A DNA stretch of 64,000 nt from Dactylis glomerata (GCA_007115705.1 QXEO01000382.1:186001-250000), one strand, 5' to 3'. Shown: positions 23,677 through 36,626, counted from the stretch's first letter. The notes: generated from the letters alone by a model not told the origin. Numbers and translations: made by a program.

Positions 23677-25244
23677 TGATACGTCTCAAACGTATCTATA
23701 ATTTTTGATGCTCCATGCTTATTTTTACACCATTTGCCTATTGTTTCATTACACTTAGTGGCACTTTTATGCATTTTCTGGAACTAACCTATTAACGAGT
23801 TGCCACAGTGCCAGTTCCCTGTTTTCTGCTGTTTTTGTGTTCCAGAGTGATACACAGGAAATATTCTCGGAATTGGACGAAACAAAAGCCAGAAGTCTTA
23901 TTTTTCCCGGGAGCATCCAGACATCCGAAAGAGAGCCGGAGAGGGGCCAGGGCCTGCCCTCACACTAGGGTGGCGCGGCCCAGGCCCTGGCCGCACCACC
24001 CCTATGTGAGGAGCCCCTGGCTGCCCTCTTGCGATGCCCCTTCGCCTATATAAAGCCTCGGGATAGAAAACCCTAGAGGATTCGGCAATTTTCCAGAAGC
24101 AGTTCCGCAGCTCCGCCGCCACCGTCGACGAATTTCGGGGGACAGAAGTCTCTGTTCCGGCACCCTGCCGGGACGGGGAAGTGCCCCCGGAGCCATCTCC
24201 ATCGGTCTCCATCGCCGTCTCCGCCGTCTCCATCGACCTCACCGCCATCTCCATCAACCTTGCTGTCTCCTATGATGAGGGGGGAGTAGTTCATCCCCGG
24301 GGCTGAGGGCTCTACCGGTAGCTATGTGGTTCACCTCTCTCTCCCACGATGTGATCTTTATGTGATCGTGAGCTTTGTATCATGTTGAACAAGTAGATAT
24401 TATTATTCAGATATTATGCTACTCCTATGCTTAATTATTATAGTGTACTCTAGTGGTGATTATTAAAGTAATCTATTCCTCCTGCCATGGTGTAATGGTG
24501 ACAGTGCGTGCATCGTGGTGGTACTTGGTTTAGGCTATGATCGTGATCTCTTGTGGATTATGAGAGTAATTATTACTATGATAGTATTGAGTGATCTATT
24601 CCTCCTTTCATGGTGTAATGTTGACAGTGTGCGCACCGTGTTAGTACTTGGTCTAAGTTGCAATGATTTCTATCTTGAATTGTGATTTGATTTGGATGTC
24701 TCTATGAGTGGTGTTTGTCAAGTACTTGATGAACTTTAAGGGGTGCTTCCGTAGCCACTACGCGATGATTAGTGTTATTCAATAGGAAAGTAATTCAGTG
24801 TACCATATTGGAGAGAAGTTGTTTATTTGTTCATTCATGTTATATTGTTGGGAGTGTGTCCACTAGTGAAAGTATGATCCCTAGGCCTTGTTTCCAAGCA
24901 TTGCACACCGTTTACTTGCTATTTTGTTACTTGTTTGCTCGCAGCGATATTTATTTCATACCACGTTTGCTACTTATAATCATCACTACCGCTTGTATTT
25001 TATTATCTCTTCGCCGAACTAGTGCACCTATACATCTGACAAGTGTATTGGGTGTGTTGGGGACACAAGAGACTTTCTGTATCGTAATTGTAGGGTTGCT
25101 TGAGAGGGATAGCTTTGACCTCTAACCTCCCTGAGTTCGATAAACCTTGGGTGATCCACTTAAGGGAAACTTGCTGTTGTTCTACAAACCTCTGCACTTG
25201 GAGGCCCAACACGTGTCTACAAGAATAGAAGTGCGTAGACATCA
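23677..25244 (+). repeat. Element C 3' LTR
   Basis: 1568 bp, colinear with 16915-18482. It ends at GACATCA followed by GCTCC, the copy of the insertion target. Confidence 0.9.
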
Positions 25245-25249
25245 GCTCC

Positions 25250-26450
25250 GTTCTGTCAACAAAGACTTGGTGACAACTGGTTGCACTGACGCTAAAAAGG
25301 TCAGATTTGCAGCTCATCTGTTGGAAGGACCAGCTGCAAGCTAGTGGGATACTTATCAGATCACCCATCCCATTGAGGGCGTGACATGGGACTCATTCCA
25401 GGAAGGATTTCGAGCTGCACACATTTCTTCTGGTGTGATGGGTCTGAAGAAGAAGGAGTTCCGCGACCTCAGACAGAAGTAGCGCAGCGTGTCTGAGTAC
25501 ATTGATGAGTTCACCAATCTGTCATGCTATGCACTGGATGACATTGACACCGATGCTAAAAGAAAGGAGAAGTTCCTGGAGGGCCTAAATGATGAGCTAT
25601 CAATTCCTCTGTCTATTGCCTACACTCCTATTTTCCAGTCTCTGCTTGACCAAGCTATAACTCTAGAGAGCAAGATGAAGCAGTCTGAAAATAGAAAGAG
25701 GAAGCATCAAGTTAGCAAGTACCAAGAGCCTGTGCACAAGCAAAGCTATCATAGTGACCATGGAAGCTCTGGATTCCATAAGAATGGAGGAAACCACCAC
25801 AACCATAATGGTGGAAATGGGCACCAGCATCACAAGGGAAATGGCCACCACCATAATGGCCACAGGAATCACAACAATCATGACTCCACCAGGACAAATG
25901 GCCATAGAAATGGCAACAACAATGGCAGAAACAATAATGTCCCCGAGAAAAGGGATATTAGTCAGGTGGAATGCTTCAAGTGCCACAAGACTGGGCATTA
26001 TGCAAATGATTGCCCACAGAAGAAAGAAGAAGGAAACAAGCCCAATCCATTCCAGAAGGGGCATGTTAACAACACCAATGTGGAGGAGATTTATGATGAT
26101 CCTGATGCCGTCTATGGTATGTTTCTGCTCAATAAGTTTTCAATACTTGTTCTTTTCGACACTGGTGCATCGCATTCATTCATTTCAAGAGCATTTGTGG
26201 TTAAAAACAAAATATGCCGGTTGTAGAGACCTAGTCCTGGAATTTGGAAAACATCACAAGGGTTAGATGTCATCCTGGGCATGATTGGATGACCGCTTTT
26301 GAGGGAGTCATAAACTGTGCAAACAAAACCATCACCCTTACCACCCCTGAAAAGAAACGCATTCGTTTCAAATCAACCTTCGAGCTTAAAGGGTCTAAGG
26401 TTAACTCTCTTAAGGGGGTTAGTATGCATGAAGTGCCAGTTGGAAAGTGA
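25250..26450 (+). pseudogene. Gag (3' part) and protease start of element B
   Basis: Continues gag after element C: a capsid core (VTWDSFQEGFRAAH), a His/Asn-rich linker with many HHNG/NGH runs, the zinc knuckle CFKCHKTGHYANDCP (about 25975-26019), then the aspartic protease with the active-site triplet FDTGASHSFIS (about 26156). Two premature TAG codons break the capsid part (about 25342 and 25480). After 26226 the frame shifts and only fragments of the protease domain (ILGHDWMTAFEG type) remain to about 26450. It is a relic. Confidence 0.75.
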
Positions 26451-26592
26451 TCTCACGTATGAAGAGAAACCCCTCAAAATCTTGGAGGCATTAGAAAGAG
26501 TTACTCGTACCAAGACGATCAAGTTCTGCAAAGTTCAGTGGAGTCACCATACTGAGGAAGAAGCAACTTGGGAGCAAGAAGATGAACTCTGA
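26451..26592 (+). pseudogene. Integrase C-terminal chromodomain remnant of element B
   Basis: The frame around 26455-26592 reads ILEALERVTRTKTIKFCKVQ followed by WSHHTEEEATWEQEDEL, the pattern at the C-terminus of Tekay/Del-type integrases, where a chromodomain guides insertion into chromatin. It directly follows the protease remnant, showing a deletion of several kilobases. The spaced CTCGAGGGCGAG palindrome and polypurine tract follow. Confidence 0.7.
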
Positions 26593-26665
26593 GAAGACCA
26601 CCCGCACCTATTTGCTATCCAACCCGAATCTCGAGGGCGAGATTCATCTTAAGGGGGTTTAGACT

Positions 26666-29107
26666 TGTAACATCCCAATTTTTGGGAATAGAATTTATAA
26701 AATTTGCACATAAAATCATGCATCGTTTCATGCATTTCTCCACTTTGCATTTGCACACTTTTCAAAATTTTGCCTTGTTTTTAAACCAAAATCCTTCCCT
26801 GTATTCAGACAACAGAGGGAAAGATTCACAAGAATTCAAAAGTTGGCCAAATTCAAAACAGAGGTTTTGCAAAAGTTTTTCAAACCAAAAATCAAAAGAA
26901 AATAGAAAAGAAAAAGAAAAGAAAATAAGAAAGGAGAAGAAAGGCCGTGGGGGACCATTTTGGCCCAGCCCGAAAGGAGCCCACGGCCCAGCAAGGTTCC
27001 CACCCGAACCATTTTTCCGCCCAGCCCTCCACCCATTGACGAGCAGGGCCCGCTCATTAGGTCATCCCCCAGCTCCAGCCAGGAGACCGGGGCTTACACG
27101 GCTGCGCTGCCTGCCCTTCGATCGCCTCCACACCTCCAACCCTACCCCCTTCCGCACAGAAACGCTGCCTATAAAAGCCCCAGCCGCACCTCCCTTGCGC
27201 CCCCTTTTCTCTCTCGCCCGAGATGCCTCCAGGAGGAATAGATCTCTCGTTGGAGTTTGCCTCACCTACGACCGAGATTTGCCGATTCCGGCGAGAATCA
27301 GGTACCCCACCACCTCACCCCGCTACTGGAACTCGTCTCATGTCCGTGCGCATCTCCGTGACTTCTTTCCCGGTCTTTTTCTACAGCCAATTGAGCTTTC
27401 TACAGCCAATTGAGCATGACAACAAGAGCCGAGGATCACCGACGCCTACGCCGCCTCCAGCCGCGCTCTCCAGGACAAGATCGACCACGCCGTTCACACC
27501 ATTGAGTTTGTCGTGTTCTCCTGCGCCCCGTCATCCACTCTATCATCGCCGAGGAGCTCCAGAACGTCGCCGCCCTCGCCGGAGAAGTCACAGGAACCCT
27601 AGATCGGCGGTGAGTTTCTTCTCTCTTTCTCTCTCTGCCATCTGATTGAGATATAATGATCCGGACAGACCCACTTAGCGAAGAGGTACCGAGCAATCAG
27701 ATCCGCCCATTTCCCTTTAGATCCAACGGCACCTGAGCGTGATCTGGTCGAACTAGTACCATCCAATAGGGACGCGCCAAGTGTCATGCCCTGGTTAAAA
27801 CCTGATCTGTTTTCGTTTTAATTTCCCTGAATATGCTTTAAACTTCAAAAATTCATATCTCAAGTTCTATATGTCCAAATTTAGTAAACTTTGCGCCCAT
27901 GGATTCATAAAAATGTGTAGAATCTATTTCCAGCATCAAAATTTCCTATAGTATCTGTTTTATTTGGTGAATTACTACAAGCATATTTAGGTGTTTTTGC
28001 TATTAAAAATAGTTGTAAAATTTATTTTACAGTAAATCCTTTTGGTTTAGGTCCCTCTGATATTCCTTAGTACTGTAGCACGGCCAGATTATTTTTGGTA
28101 ACTTTTATATTACTTTTGTAACTTTAGTTTGTGTAGTTCTATTTGTGTGGTGAAGATAATTGGAGCTTTATAAATTAACTCTAAAACTTTGATCATGTCA
28201 TCATGCATATAGTTAGCAACCAGAGAACATGAGATTGGAGACGTTCAAGTCGTGAAGCTTCCAGTGCAACCACATGACATATGGGCTCTGTCTTGGTCAA
28301 CTAAGCTACAAGAACTCAAGCCAGGCGGACAGAGGGTGGTAGATGTTGGTAGGATGGAGCGCGTCCGTTTGGTCTGAGGGAATGATTCTGAAAGGCCTCG
28401 TCTTAGTTTTCACCTGGCCATTTGAGGCAAAATGAGTCTCATGGCAAAACGGGTTAACTAAGTCTTGTGGGAAAAGTGCACCACCTCTGCAGAGTGTTTA
28501 GAACTAAGTACTTAGCCGTGTCCCCGGTTACGGACAATTTTGAGTGACATGATGTTGAAGCTGTTCAAGAATCTCCTCACCCCAATTTCTCTAAGTTAAA
28601 ACTTAATGGGTGAACTTGGGTAGTAAAAGGTCCTTCTGGACAAAATTTTGCTAAGGAAAATTTGAGTTTTATGAAGATAGGGAAAAGCTTGCTTTTGCTA
28701 AGTTAAACTCCACCTGGCCAAAAAGCATATACGTGTAGGTGCCATTGAGTCCACCAAAGTGACATTTGCCAATACATTTAAAGTATTGACCCTCCGTGGC
28801 TGCAACGTATCATGTTGCAGGTGGCTACTAAGAAGATTGAAGGATGCTGCGCTACCGTCACGAGTCTTCGTCCAACACGTCTTCCTGCGGAGCTTGAAGA
28901 AAAGAAGACTTGAAGTTATTTTACTTAGTCATTTTCTAGAGTTGTAATAGGTTTGTGGCTTTGTGCCTTATTGAGTTGTAAAAGACTATGTTATTTGTGG
29001 ATCAAACGTTGTAATAAAGACCTTTGTATTGTTGGTACTTCATCTTGTAACTGTGTGTGCTAGCAGTCGATCCAGGACTAGCACAACTAAAGCACAGGTA
29101 CGCTACA
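26666..29107 (+). repeat. Element B 3' LTR
   Basis: 2442 bp, preceded by the polypurine run AAGGGGG (26651-26657) and colinear with the 5' LTR. A local duplication (CTACAGCCAATTGAG, about 27382-27413) is not present in the 5' LTR and accounts for part of the length difference. Ends GCTACA plus CTGCT. Confidence 0.85.
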
Positions 29108-29336
29108 CTGCTACTGTCTTTATTTTACTACTGTTGCTATTATTTTGCTACTACTACTATAAAAATGTTGATACTAATAAACTGTTGCGAGCAAGTCTAT
29201 TTCCAGGTGCAGCTAAACTGACAACTCATCTGTTAAGGCTTATAAATATTCTTTGGCTCCTCTTGTGTCAAATCAATAAATTTGGGTTTTACTTCCCTCG
29301 AAGACTGTTGCGAACCCCTATACTTGTGGGTCATCA
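29108..29336 (+). repeat. 3' LTR of element A, piece 3 of 3
   Basis: Begins with the CTGCT copy left by element B and ends TTGTGGGTCATCA at 29336, a TG..CA-type Gypsy terminus. The five bases that follow (GTGAT) are the candidate target duplication of element A, but its left partner is outside the window. Confidence 0.65.
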
Positions 29337-31094
29337 GTGATACTACAGTTTTAAGAATATGTTAATATTCCTTTAGAATGTTCATATATCTATAATAATT
29401 TATTTGCTCACTCAAAGTTTTTAAATAACACTAGATAAGATTTCTTTTTGAATTATCAAGTTTTAACTTGATTTGATTAATTAAAAAATTCATCAAAAAT
29501 GAAAGTACTCAAATAATTCTACAATCATGTTAGTTGGTTTACTTATAATTTTCTGAGTTCAAAACTACTTTATTTTATTTTTCTTAGTTTCCTATGCTTT
29601 ATTTCATATTATTTGCATTTAAACTAAATCTGAAAAGTATGTTTTGCCCATGGGCCCACTAGTTAGACCCACTAGGTCAAAAGCTGTGATGGTTCAGTCC
29701 AAACCGTTTCGCTCGACCCCCCCTCTCTCTCTCTCTCACTCATTTGACCTAACCCTAACTCGCTCTGGCGACTGAGTCGCTGTCGCCTCACCATTACAGC
29801 TAACTCCGGCCAGTTCTGGCGGGCCCCTAGCTACTAAATGCTTCGCCTTGCTCAGCTCTATACTTCTATCCCAAAGATTCCCTTGATTGCATCCTCTGGG
29901 GCTCAAAACGACCCTTGGATGGACCTAGGGTTTCGGTGACTTCATCGTCTTCATCTCCGGTGATGGTCTATGGTGCTCCTAGGACTGGGTCTGGTCCTAG
30001 GCTCTTTTCTACCTCCTCTACTCCCTCTACTTCGACCTCTAGCAGGTGCAGGTCGAGTCTTCCCCATGGAAGCTCCCTGTGCCGCCTCTGCATCGTCACT
30101 GGTGATGGTGAGCTTGGCTCCCTCGCTTTTAAGGTAGGTTCTCTCTCTCTTCATATATAGCCTAGTTACTATTGCATGCTTGCTATGTTATGTTTGGTCT
30201 CTGTTAGTGTGTTCTTCCTAGGTTTGGGTACTGTTCTAGCTCGATCTTGTGCTAAACTAGTGTTTTCTATGCTTCTATTGTGCTACTGTTGCTTGCTTAG
30301 CTCGTGTGCTTGCTGTTTGCTCACTTCTGAAGATTTGGTAAATCTTCAGTTTCATCAATTAACAATTTTGCAAGGTTTTGGTCAGTTATGTAGTTTCTAG
30401 TAGGTTCTAGAGTGTTCTAATAACTACTAGTACTCAACATGATCATGCTTGCTAGTTCATGACCACTAAAACTATTGATACTATTAAAATTCAGTTAACT
30501 GCTACTGTCATAATCTTTAGTTAAGTTATTTCTTCAGTTAACTGTTGTGTCTTCAGTTCACTATTGAATTCCTAGTTAATTACTACTTATTTGTGTAGCT
30601 GTTACTTATGAATGTGCTAAGCATCCATAATTCATAGATTGTATGTGTATGTTTGTATAAGTTTGTTATATGCTCTTTAACTATATCTATTACTTCTATC
30701 TGAACTTGTACATGCACTATCGGTTGCATGATCAAGTTCCTATTACTACTTTCTACTAGGGACTAAGGTAAGGTCCTCTAGTGGTTTACTGTGCCAGGCC
30801 TTTGAGCACACTGGGCTATTCTCCTTACCTTGGAGAAGACCTAGTAGGGGCTTAGGGTTCTGGGAAGTAGTTGCCACTCCCTCTCACTACTACTATTTCT
30901 ACTCCTAGGGTTTTAGCTATAACCTTTGTAGTCTACTAAGTGTGGTTGATGAAGATTTGTGGCAGTTCTTCTCCTTCTGGCTCCAGTTCTTGCTCCAATG
31001 GCTCCTTCAGATCTTCTCCTTCACACCAGTGGGTGTGTTTGGAGTTCCTCTCCTTTAGCCTTTGGCCTCAAGGTGACTCTTTAGCTCTATTCTC
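29337..31094. other. Unclassified repeat-like stretch
   Basis: An AT-rich part (29337-29650) is followed by a GC/CT-rich block with a (CT)n run near 29720 and CTTTTAAGGTAGGTTCTC, then a long T-rich part. It looks like the promoter and leader of another retroelement or a decayed gene 5' region. The 81-codon frame at 29915-30160 is Ser-rich with no known domain. It is cut at 31094 by element F. I cannot assign it. Confidence 0.4.
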
Positions 31095-32708
31095 TGATAT
31101 GTTGCAAACGTATCTATAATTTTTGATGCTCCATGCTTGTTTTACACCAATTGCTTTATGTTTTGTTTACACTTCATGGAATTTTTATGCATTTTCTGGA
31201 ACTAACCTATTAACAAGATGCCACAGTGCCAGTTCCTGTTTTCTGCTGTTTTTCTATTCCAGATTATTACTGAAGGAAATATTCTCAGAATTGGATGAAA
31301 CAAAAGCCAAAGTTCCTATTTTCCTGACACGTTCATGGAGTCCGAAGGGGAGACGAAGTAGGGAAACAAGCCAGCCACACCTAGTGGTGGCGCGGGCCAC
31401 CCCCTGGCCACCCTGCCCCATGGTGTGGGCCCCTCGGGCATGCATCGACCTCACCCTTCTTCCCATAAATTCACATCCTTGGGAAAAACCTATACGCCCA
31501 AGCCTCCATCCATGAAAAGTTCCGTAGCCACCGCCGTCATCGACCCTAGTTCAGGAGGGTTCTAAAGCTCTTCCCAGCACCCTTTTGGAGAGGGGAATCA
31601 TCACCGGAGGCCTGCTTCATCACCATGCCTGCCTCCGGAGTGATGTGTGAGTAGTTCATCTTTGGACTACGGGTCCATAGCAGTAGCTAGATGGTTGTCT
31701 TCTCTTATTTTGTGCTACCATATTTAGATCTTGTGAGCTGCCTAACATGATCAAGATCATCTTATTGTAATGCTACATGTTGTGTTTGCTGGGATCCGAT
31801 GAATATTGAGTACTATGTCAAGTTGATTATTGATCTATCATGTCTATGTTATTTGTGATCTTGCATGCTCTCCGTTGCTAGTAGATGCTCTGGCCAAGTA
31901 GATGCTTGTGACTCCAAGAGGGAGTATTTATGCTCGATAGTAGGTTCATGCCTCTAGTAATTTGGGAGAGTGACAGTAACTTCTAAGATTGTAGATGTGT
32001 TGTTGCTACTAGGGAGAAAACAACAATCCTTTGTCCAAGGATAATTATATTGTTTAGATTACACAATTTTTCAATGCAGTAATCTGTTGCTTGCAACTTA
32101 ATACCCAAAGGTTGTTTGGATGATATCCCGAAAGTGGATTATTAGTCATAGATGCAGTTGGATTATGGTCTATGTATCATGTTGTAATGCCCAAATGAAT
32201 CTCATAGTGATCTTCATGTCATGTACATGCATTGTTATGCATTCTATATTTGTCAATTGCCCAGCTGCAATTTGTTCACCTAGCATGTTATTTATCTTTA
32301 TGGAGAGACACCTCTAGTGAACTGTGGACCTTGGTCCATTTTTTACACTGATAATACCATCTATTGCAAACACTGTTTTCTTTCTGCAAGTACTATTTTA
32401 TTTCATTCACTGCAAACAAACATGTCTTTCCACACTATACATCTAATCCTTTGTTTTCAGTAAAACCAGTGAGATTGACAACCTCACTGTAAGTTGGGGC
32501 AAAGTAGTTTGGTTGTGTTGTGTGCAAGTTCCATGTTGTTACTGACACCGGTAGTGCGCCCTGCCAAAGTCAGCTAGCAACAACCTTCAGAAGTGATTTC
32601 TTTCTCCTACTGGTCGATTAAACTTTGGTTTCATACTGAGGGAAAACTTGCTACCGTGCTCATCATACCTTCCTCTTAGGGTTTCCCAACGGGTCCTGTG
32701 AGATATCA
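31095..32708 (+). repeat. Element F 5' LTR
   Basis: 1614 bp, related to the LTR of element G (1618 bp) and more distantly to that of element C; all share CGTATCTATAATTTT near the start. Confidence 0.75.
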
Positions 32709-32905
32709 AGACTATTTTCTAGCGCCGTTGCCAGGGAGGAAGAGGATTTCTGCAAGGGGAGTCCCTCACTTCCAATCTCTTTACTTTGTTATTTTTTTAC
32801 TTAGTTTCTTTGCTTTGTTTTGTTTGCTTCTTTTTATAAAAAATACAAAAAAATTAGTTCCTTTTATAGTTGTTATTTTTGCTGGTTTGTCTCAATCTGG
32901 CTAAA

Positions 32906-33302
32906 ATGAGTAATCCTGAGAACACAAAGTTGTGTTACTTTACTAGCATAAACAACAATGATGTCATTTATACACCTATTGCTCCACCTGCTCCTGAAGT
33001 AACTTTATATGAAATTAAACCTGCTTTGTTAAATCTTGTTATGAAAGAACAATTTTCTGGTGTTAGTACTGATGATGCTGCTGCTCACCTTAATAATTTT
33101 GTTGAACTCTATGAGATGCAAAAATATAAGGATTTAGATGGAGATATTATTAAGCTTAAATTGTTTCCTTTCTCTTTGAGAGGAAGAGCTGAAGATTGGT
33201 TGCTATCTTTGCGTAGAAATAGTATTGATTCTTGGGTTAAATGCAAATATGCTTTCATTGGAAAATATTATCCTCCGGCTAAGATTATATCCTTGAGAAG
33301 TG
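32906..33302 (+). pseudogene. Gag fragment of element F
   Basis: Starts MSNPENTKLCYFTS and contains the capsid signature LRGRAEDWLLSL around residue 91 and YYPPAKI near residue 123. It closely resembles the gag of element G (35104 onward). The frame is cut by insertion of element G immediately after ISLRS. Confidence 0.75.
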
Positions 33303-34920
33303 TGATACGTCTCAAACGTATCTATAATTTTGATGATCCATGCTTGTTTATACACCATTTTCTTTGTGTTTTGTTACACTACGTGGCATTTTCATGCATT
33401 TTCCGGAACTAACCTACTAACAAGATACCACAGTGCCAGTTCCCTGTTTTCTGATGTTTTTGTGTTTCAAAAAACAGGAAATATTCTCAGAATTGGATGA
33501 AACAAAAGCTGAAGTCCCTAATTACCTGACACGAAGATGAAGTCCGAAGATGAGATGGAGGGGAGCCAGGGGCTCGCCACACCCTAGGGTGGCGCGGCCC
33601 AGGCCCTGGCCGTGCCACCAGGGGGTGAGCCTCCCTGGCCCACCTCCTCACGCTGCCCCTTCGCCTATAAGTTCCCCTCGACGGGAAAAACCTAAAGGAC
33701 GGATCTCTTTTCCATAAAACATACTGCAAGCCGCCGCTGTCACCATCGCGAGATCAGGAGGATCCAGGAGCTCTTCCCGGCACCCTGCCGGAGGCCTTCT
33801 ACACCACCATGGTCACCTCCAGAGTGATGCGTGAGTAGTCTACCTTAGATTACGGGTCCATAGCAGTAGCTAGATGGTTGTCTTCTCCACCATATGCTTT
33901 AGGTTTAGATCTTGTGAGCTGCCCTACATGATCAAGATCATCTTTATGTAATCATACATGTTGTGTTTGTTGGGATGCGATGAGTATTGGTACTATGTTA
34001 AGTTAATGTGCGAATTATATATCTTATGTTATCTCTATGTTGTTTATGATCTTGCATGCTTTCCGTTGCTAGTAGCTATCTTGGCCGACTAGATGCTAGT
34101 AACTCCAAGAGGGAGTATTTATGCTCGATAGTTGGGTTCATGCCTCTAGTAATCTAGGGGAGTGACAGAAACCTCTAAGGTTGTAGATGTGCTATTGCCA
34201 CTAGGGAGAAAGCAACATTCTTGTGTCCAAGGACATTTGCTTTGTTTACATTACGCACTTTGCTTAATGCAATTATCTGTTGTTCGCAACTTAATACTCA
34301 AGGGGTTCTCGAATGACTCCCCGCGAGTTGATTTTTAGTCATAGATGCAGTTGGATGGCGGTCTATGTATTTTGTCGTAATGCCCAGAGTGAATTTCATA
34401 ATGATCCTCATGACATATGTACGTTATCTTTATTCTATCAATTGCCCAACTGTAATTTGTTTACCCAGCATGTTATTATTTATCTTATGGAGAGACACCA
34501 CTAGTGAATTGTGGACCCCGGTCCAATTTCATTTACATTGATATCACCTTTTTACTTTACTCGCACTATTTACTTTCTTGCATACTACTATTGCTTTCCA
34601 GTCGATACGCTCATTCCTTTGTTTATAGCAAACCGGTGAGATTGACAACCTCATCATAAGTTGGGAGCAAAGTTTTTGGTTGTGTTGTGTGCAGGTTCCG
34701 TGTTGCTGCTAGTTGAAGATGCGCCAACAAGTGTCATAAATGGCGCCCTTATTGGAGTGTCACGAAGCTAGCAAGCATCATCTTCTGGAGCTTGGCTTTT
34801 TCCTACTGGATCGATAAACCTTGGTTTCTTACTGAGGAAAAATTTGCTACTGTACTCATCATACCTTCCTCTTGGGGTTCCTAACTGGACGGTGATCTAC
34901 ATCAACACCGTGCCGCATCA
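33303..34920 (+). repeat. Element G 5' LTR
   Basis: 1618 bp; contains CCTTCGCCTATAAGTTCCCC (TATA-like promoter, about 33660) and the leader region shared with element F. Confidence 0.75.
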
Positions 34921-35079
34921 AGCTAATTTTCTGGCACTGTTTTCGGGGAAAAAGAAGATTTCTGCAAGGGGAGTTTCACACGCACATCCTTTACTTTGTT
35001 TTAGTTTTGCTTTACTTTATTTTTTGCTTGCATCGTTTTTATCAAAAAAAAATAGTTTCCTTATAGTTGTTATTTTTAC

Positions 35080-36626
35080 TTGTCTGCTTTTAGCTTTGCT
35101 AGAATCGGTACTCATGATAACACCAAGTTGTGTGATTTTACTAGCACTAATAATAATAATTTTATCTGCACTCCTATTGCGCCACCTGCTCCTACTGCAA
35201 ATTTTTATGAGATTAAGCCTGCTTTATTGAACCTTGTTATGAAAGAGCAATTTTCTGGTGCTAGTACTGATGATGCTGCAGCTCATCTCAACAATTTTGT
35301 TGAGCTATGTGAGATGCAGAAATATAAGGATGTAGAGAGTGATATTATTAAGCTTAAGTTGTTACCTTTTTCTTTGAGAGGAAAAGCTAAGGATTGGTTG
35401 CTATCTTTGCCTAAAAATAGTATTGATTCATGGGCTAAGTGTAAGGATGCTTTTATTGGAAGATACTATCCTCCTGCTAAGATTATAGCTTTGCGTAGCA
35501 ATATTATAAAGTTTAGCCAATTTGATAATGAACATGTTGCTCAAGCTTGGGAAAGGATGAAATCTATGATAAAGAATTGCCCTACTCATGGACTGACTAC
35601 TTGGATGATTGTCCAAACTTTTTATGTAGGACTGAATTTTTCTTCAAGGAACCTATTGGATTCAGCTGTCAGAGGCACATTTATGTCCCTTACCTTGGGC
35701 TCCGCAATAAAGCTTCTCGACAACATGATGGTAAATTATTCTAAATGGCACACCGAGAGAGTTCCACAAGGTAAGAAGGTAAATTCTATTGAGGAAACCT
35801 CTTCTTGAGTGATAAGATTGATGCTATAATGCTTATGCTTTCTAATGATAGAACTCATGTGGATCCTAATAATGTTCCTTTGGCCTCTTTGGTTGCTCAA
35901 GAAGAGCATGTTGATGTAAACTTCATTAGAAATAATAATTTTAACAACAATGCTTATAGGAATAATTTTGCTAGTAACAATTATAGGCCGTATCCTTCTA
36001 CTAATGGTAATGGTTATGGTAACTCTTATGGTAATTCCTCCAACAACACTAGGGCTGCGCCCTCTGAGCTTGAAGTCATGCTCAAGGACTTCATCGGTAA
36101 GCAAACTGCTTTTAACAAGTCTATTGAGGAAAAGTTAGGCAAAATTGATATTCTTGCTTCTAAAGTTGATAGCCTTGCTTATGATGTTGAACTTTTGAAA
36201 TTAAAAGTGTTGCCTAATGAGGTTAAGGAGAACAATACTTTTGCCACTGCTAATGCTATCCAAGTTAGAATTGATAAAAATGTTAGGATGTTAGCAGAAT
36301 TGCATGCCAGGTGGGAAAGAGAAGATGAGATGGCTAGAAAGATGAAGGTATGTACCGTTACTACCTCTAATGATGTTGTTCCAAATGCTAGAAATCCTCT
36401 TACTTTGATTGGTGTAGAGAAAACTCTCACTCCTTGTACTAAAAAGCCCAAAACTGCTAAAACTTTTTCTCAAAAGAGTGCTGAAATTTTTTGGAGTGTG
36501 GGAGATGATAGCTCTATTTCCTTTAATGATTTTGATGTTGATGGCTGCAATATATCTGAAGTTATTTTGTTCTTGCAAAAGCTTGCTTTGAGTCCCAATG
36601 CTAGTTCTTTAAATGTTGCTTTCTAT
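35080..36626 (+). pseudogene. Gag of element G (frameshifted, lost start codon)
   Basis: Capsid part 35104-35808 has motifs LRGKAKDWLLSLP and YYPPAKIIALRS. At the position of element F's start codon there is ATC instead of ATG. A one-base shift near 35804 moves the reading into a second frame (35805 on), which continues with an Asn/Tyr-rich linker (YRPYPSTNGNGYGNSYGNS) and a coiled-coil-like segment. It then fuses in frame with the MULE fragment at about 36626. Confidence 0.75.

Larger units (their letters stand above)
16915..25244 (+). mobile_element. Element C: complete non-autonomous Gypsy retrotransposon (gag only)
   Basis: LTRs 16915-18482 and 23677-25244 are both 1568 bp, start TGATAYGTCTCAAACG and end GACATCA. 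A perfect tRNA-Asp primer site follows the 5' LTR and a polypurine tract precedes the 3' LTR. The element is flanked by the duplication GCTCC (16910-16914 and 25245-25249). The internal region holds one long gag-like frame and about 2.6 kb of non-coding sequence; no polymerase, protease or integrase is present. It is inserted in the gag of element B, so it is the younger of the two. Confidence 0.92.
12950..29107 (+). mobile_element. Element B: Tekay/Del-like chromovirus retrotransposon, internally deleted, hosting element C
   Basis: LTRs at 12950-15386 and 26666-29107 (2437 and 2442 bp, TGTAACATCCC...GCTACA) are flanked by the 5-bp duplication CTGCT. Primer site TGGTATCAGAGC and a polypurine tract with AAGGGGG are present. 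Inside are an extra coiled-coil ORF, gag split by element C, the start of a protease, and then the C-terminal chromodomain of integrase: reverse transcriptase, RNase H and the integrase core are missing. Without element C it would be about 7.8 kb. It is inserted in the 3' LTR of element A. Confidence 0.9.
31095..33302 (+). mobile_element. Element F: Gypsy retrotransposon, left part (LTR, PBS, gag start)
   Basis: The LTR runs 31095-32708 (TGATATGTTGCAAACG...AGATATCA). A tRNA-Asp primer site with two mismatches follows at 32720-32737. A gag frame begins at ATG 32906 and reads 132 residues to 33302, where the LTR of element G interrupts it. No 3' part is found in the window. Confidence 0.75.
33303..36626 (+). 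mobile_element. Element G: Gypsy retrotransposon, left part, inserted in element F
   Basis: The LTR is 33303-34920 (1618 bp, TGATACGTCTC...GCATCA). The tRNA-Asp primer site at 34932-34949 has four mismatches to the consensus. Gag follows from about 35104. Homology to Gypsy gag stops at about 36626, where sequence of a FAR1-type transposase starts; the protease, polymerase and 3' LTR of G are missing, so the element was truncated by a deletion or rearrangement. Confidence 0.75.
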
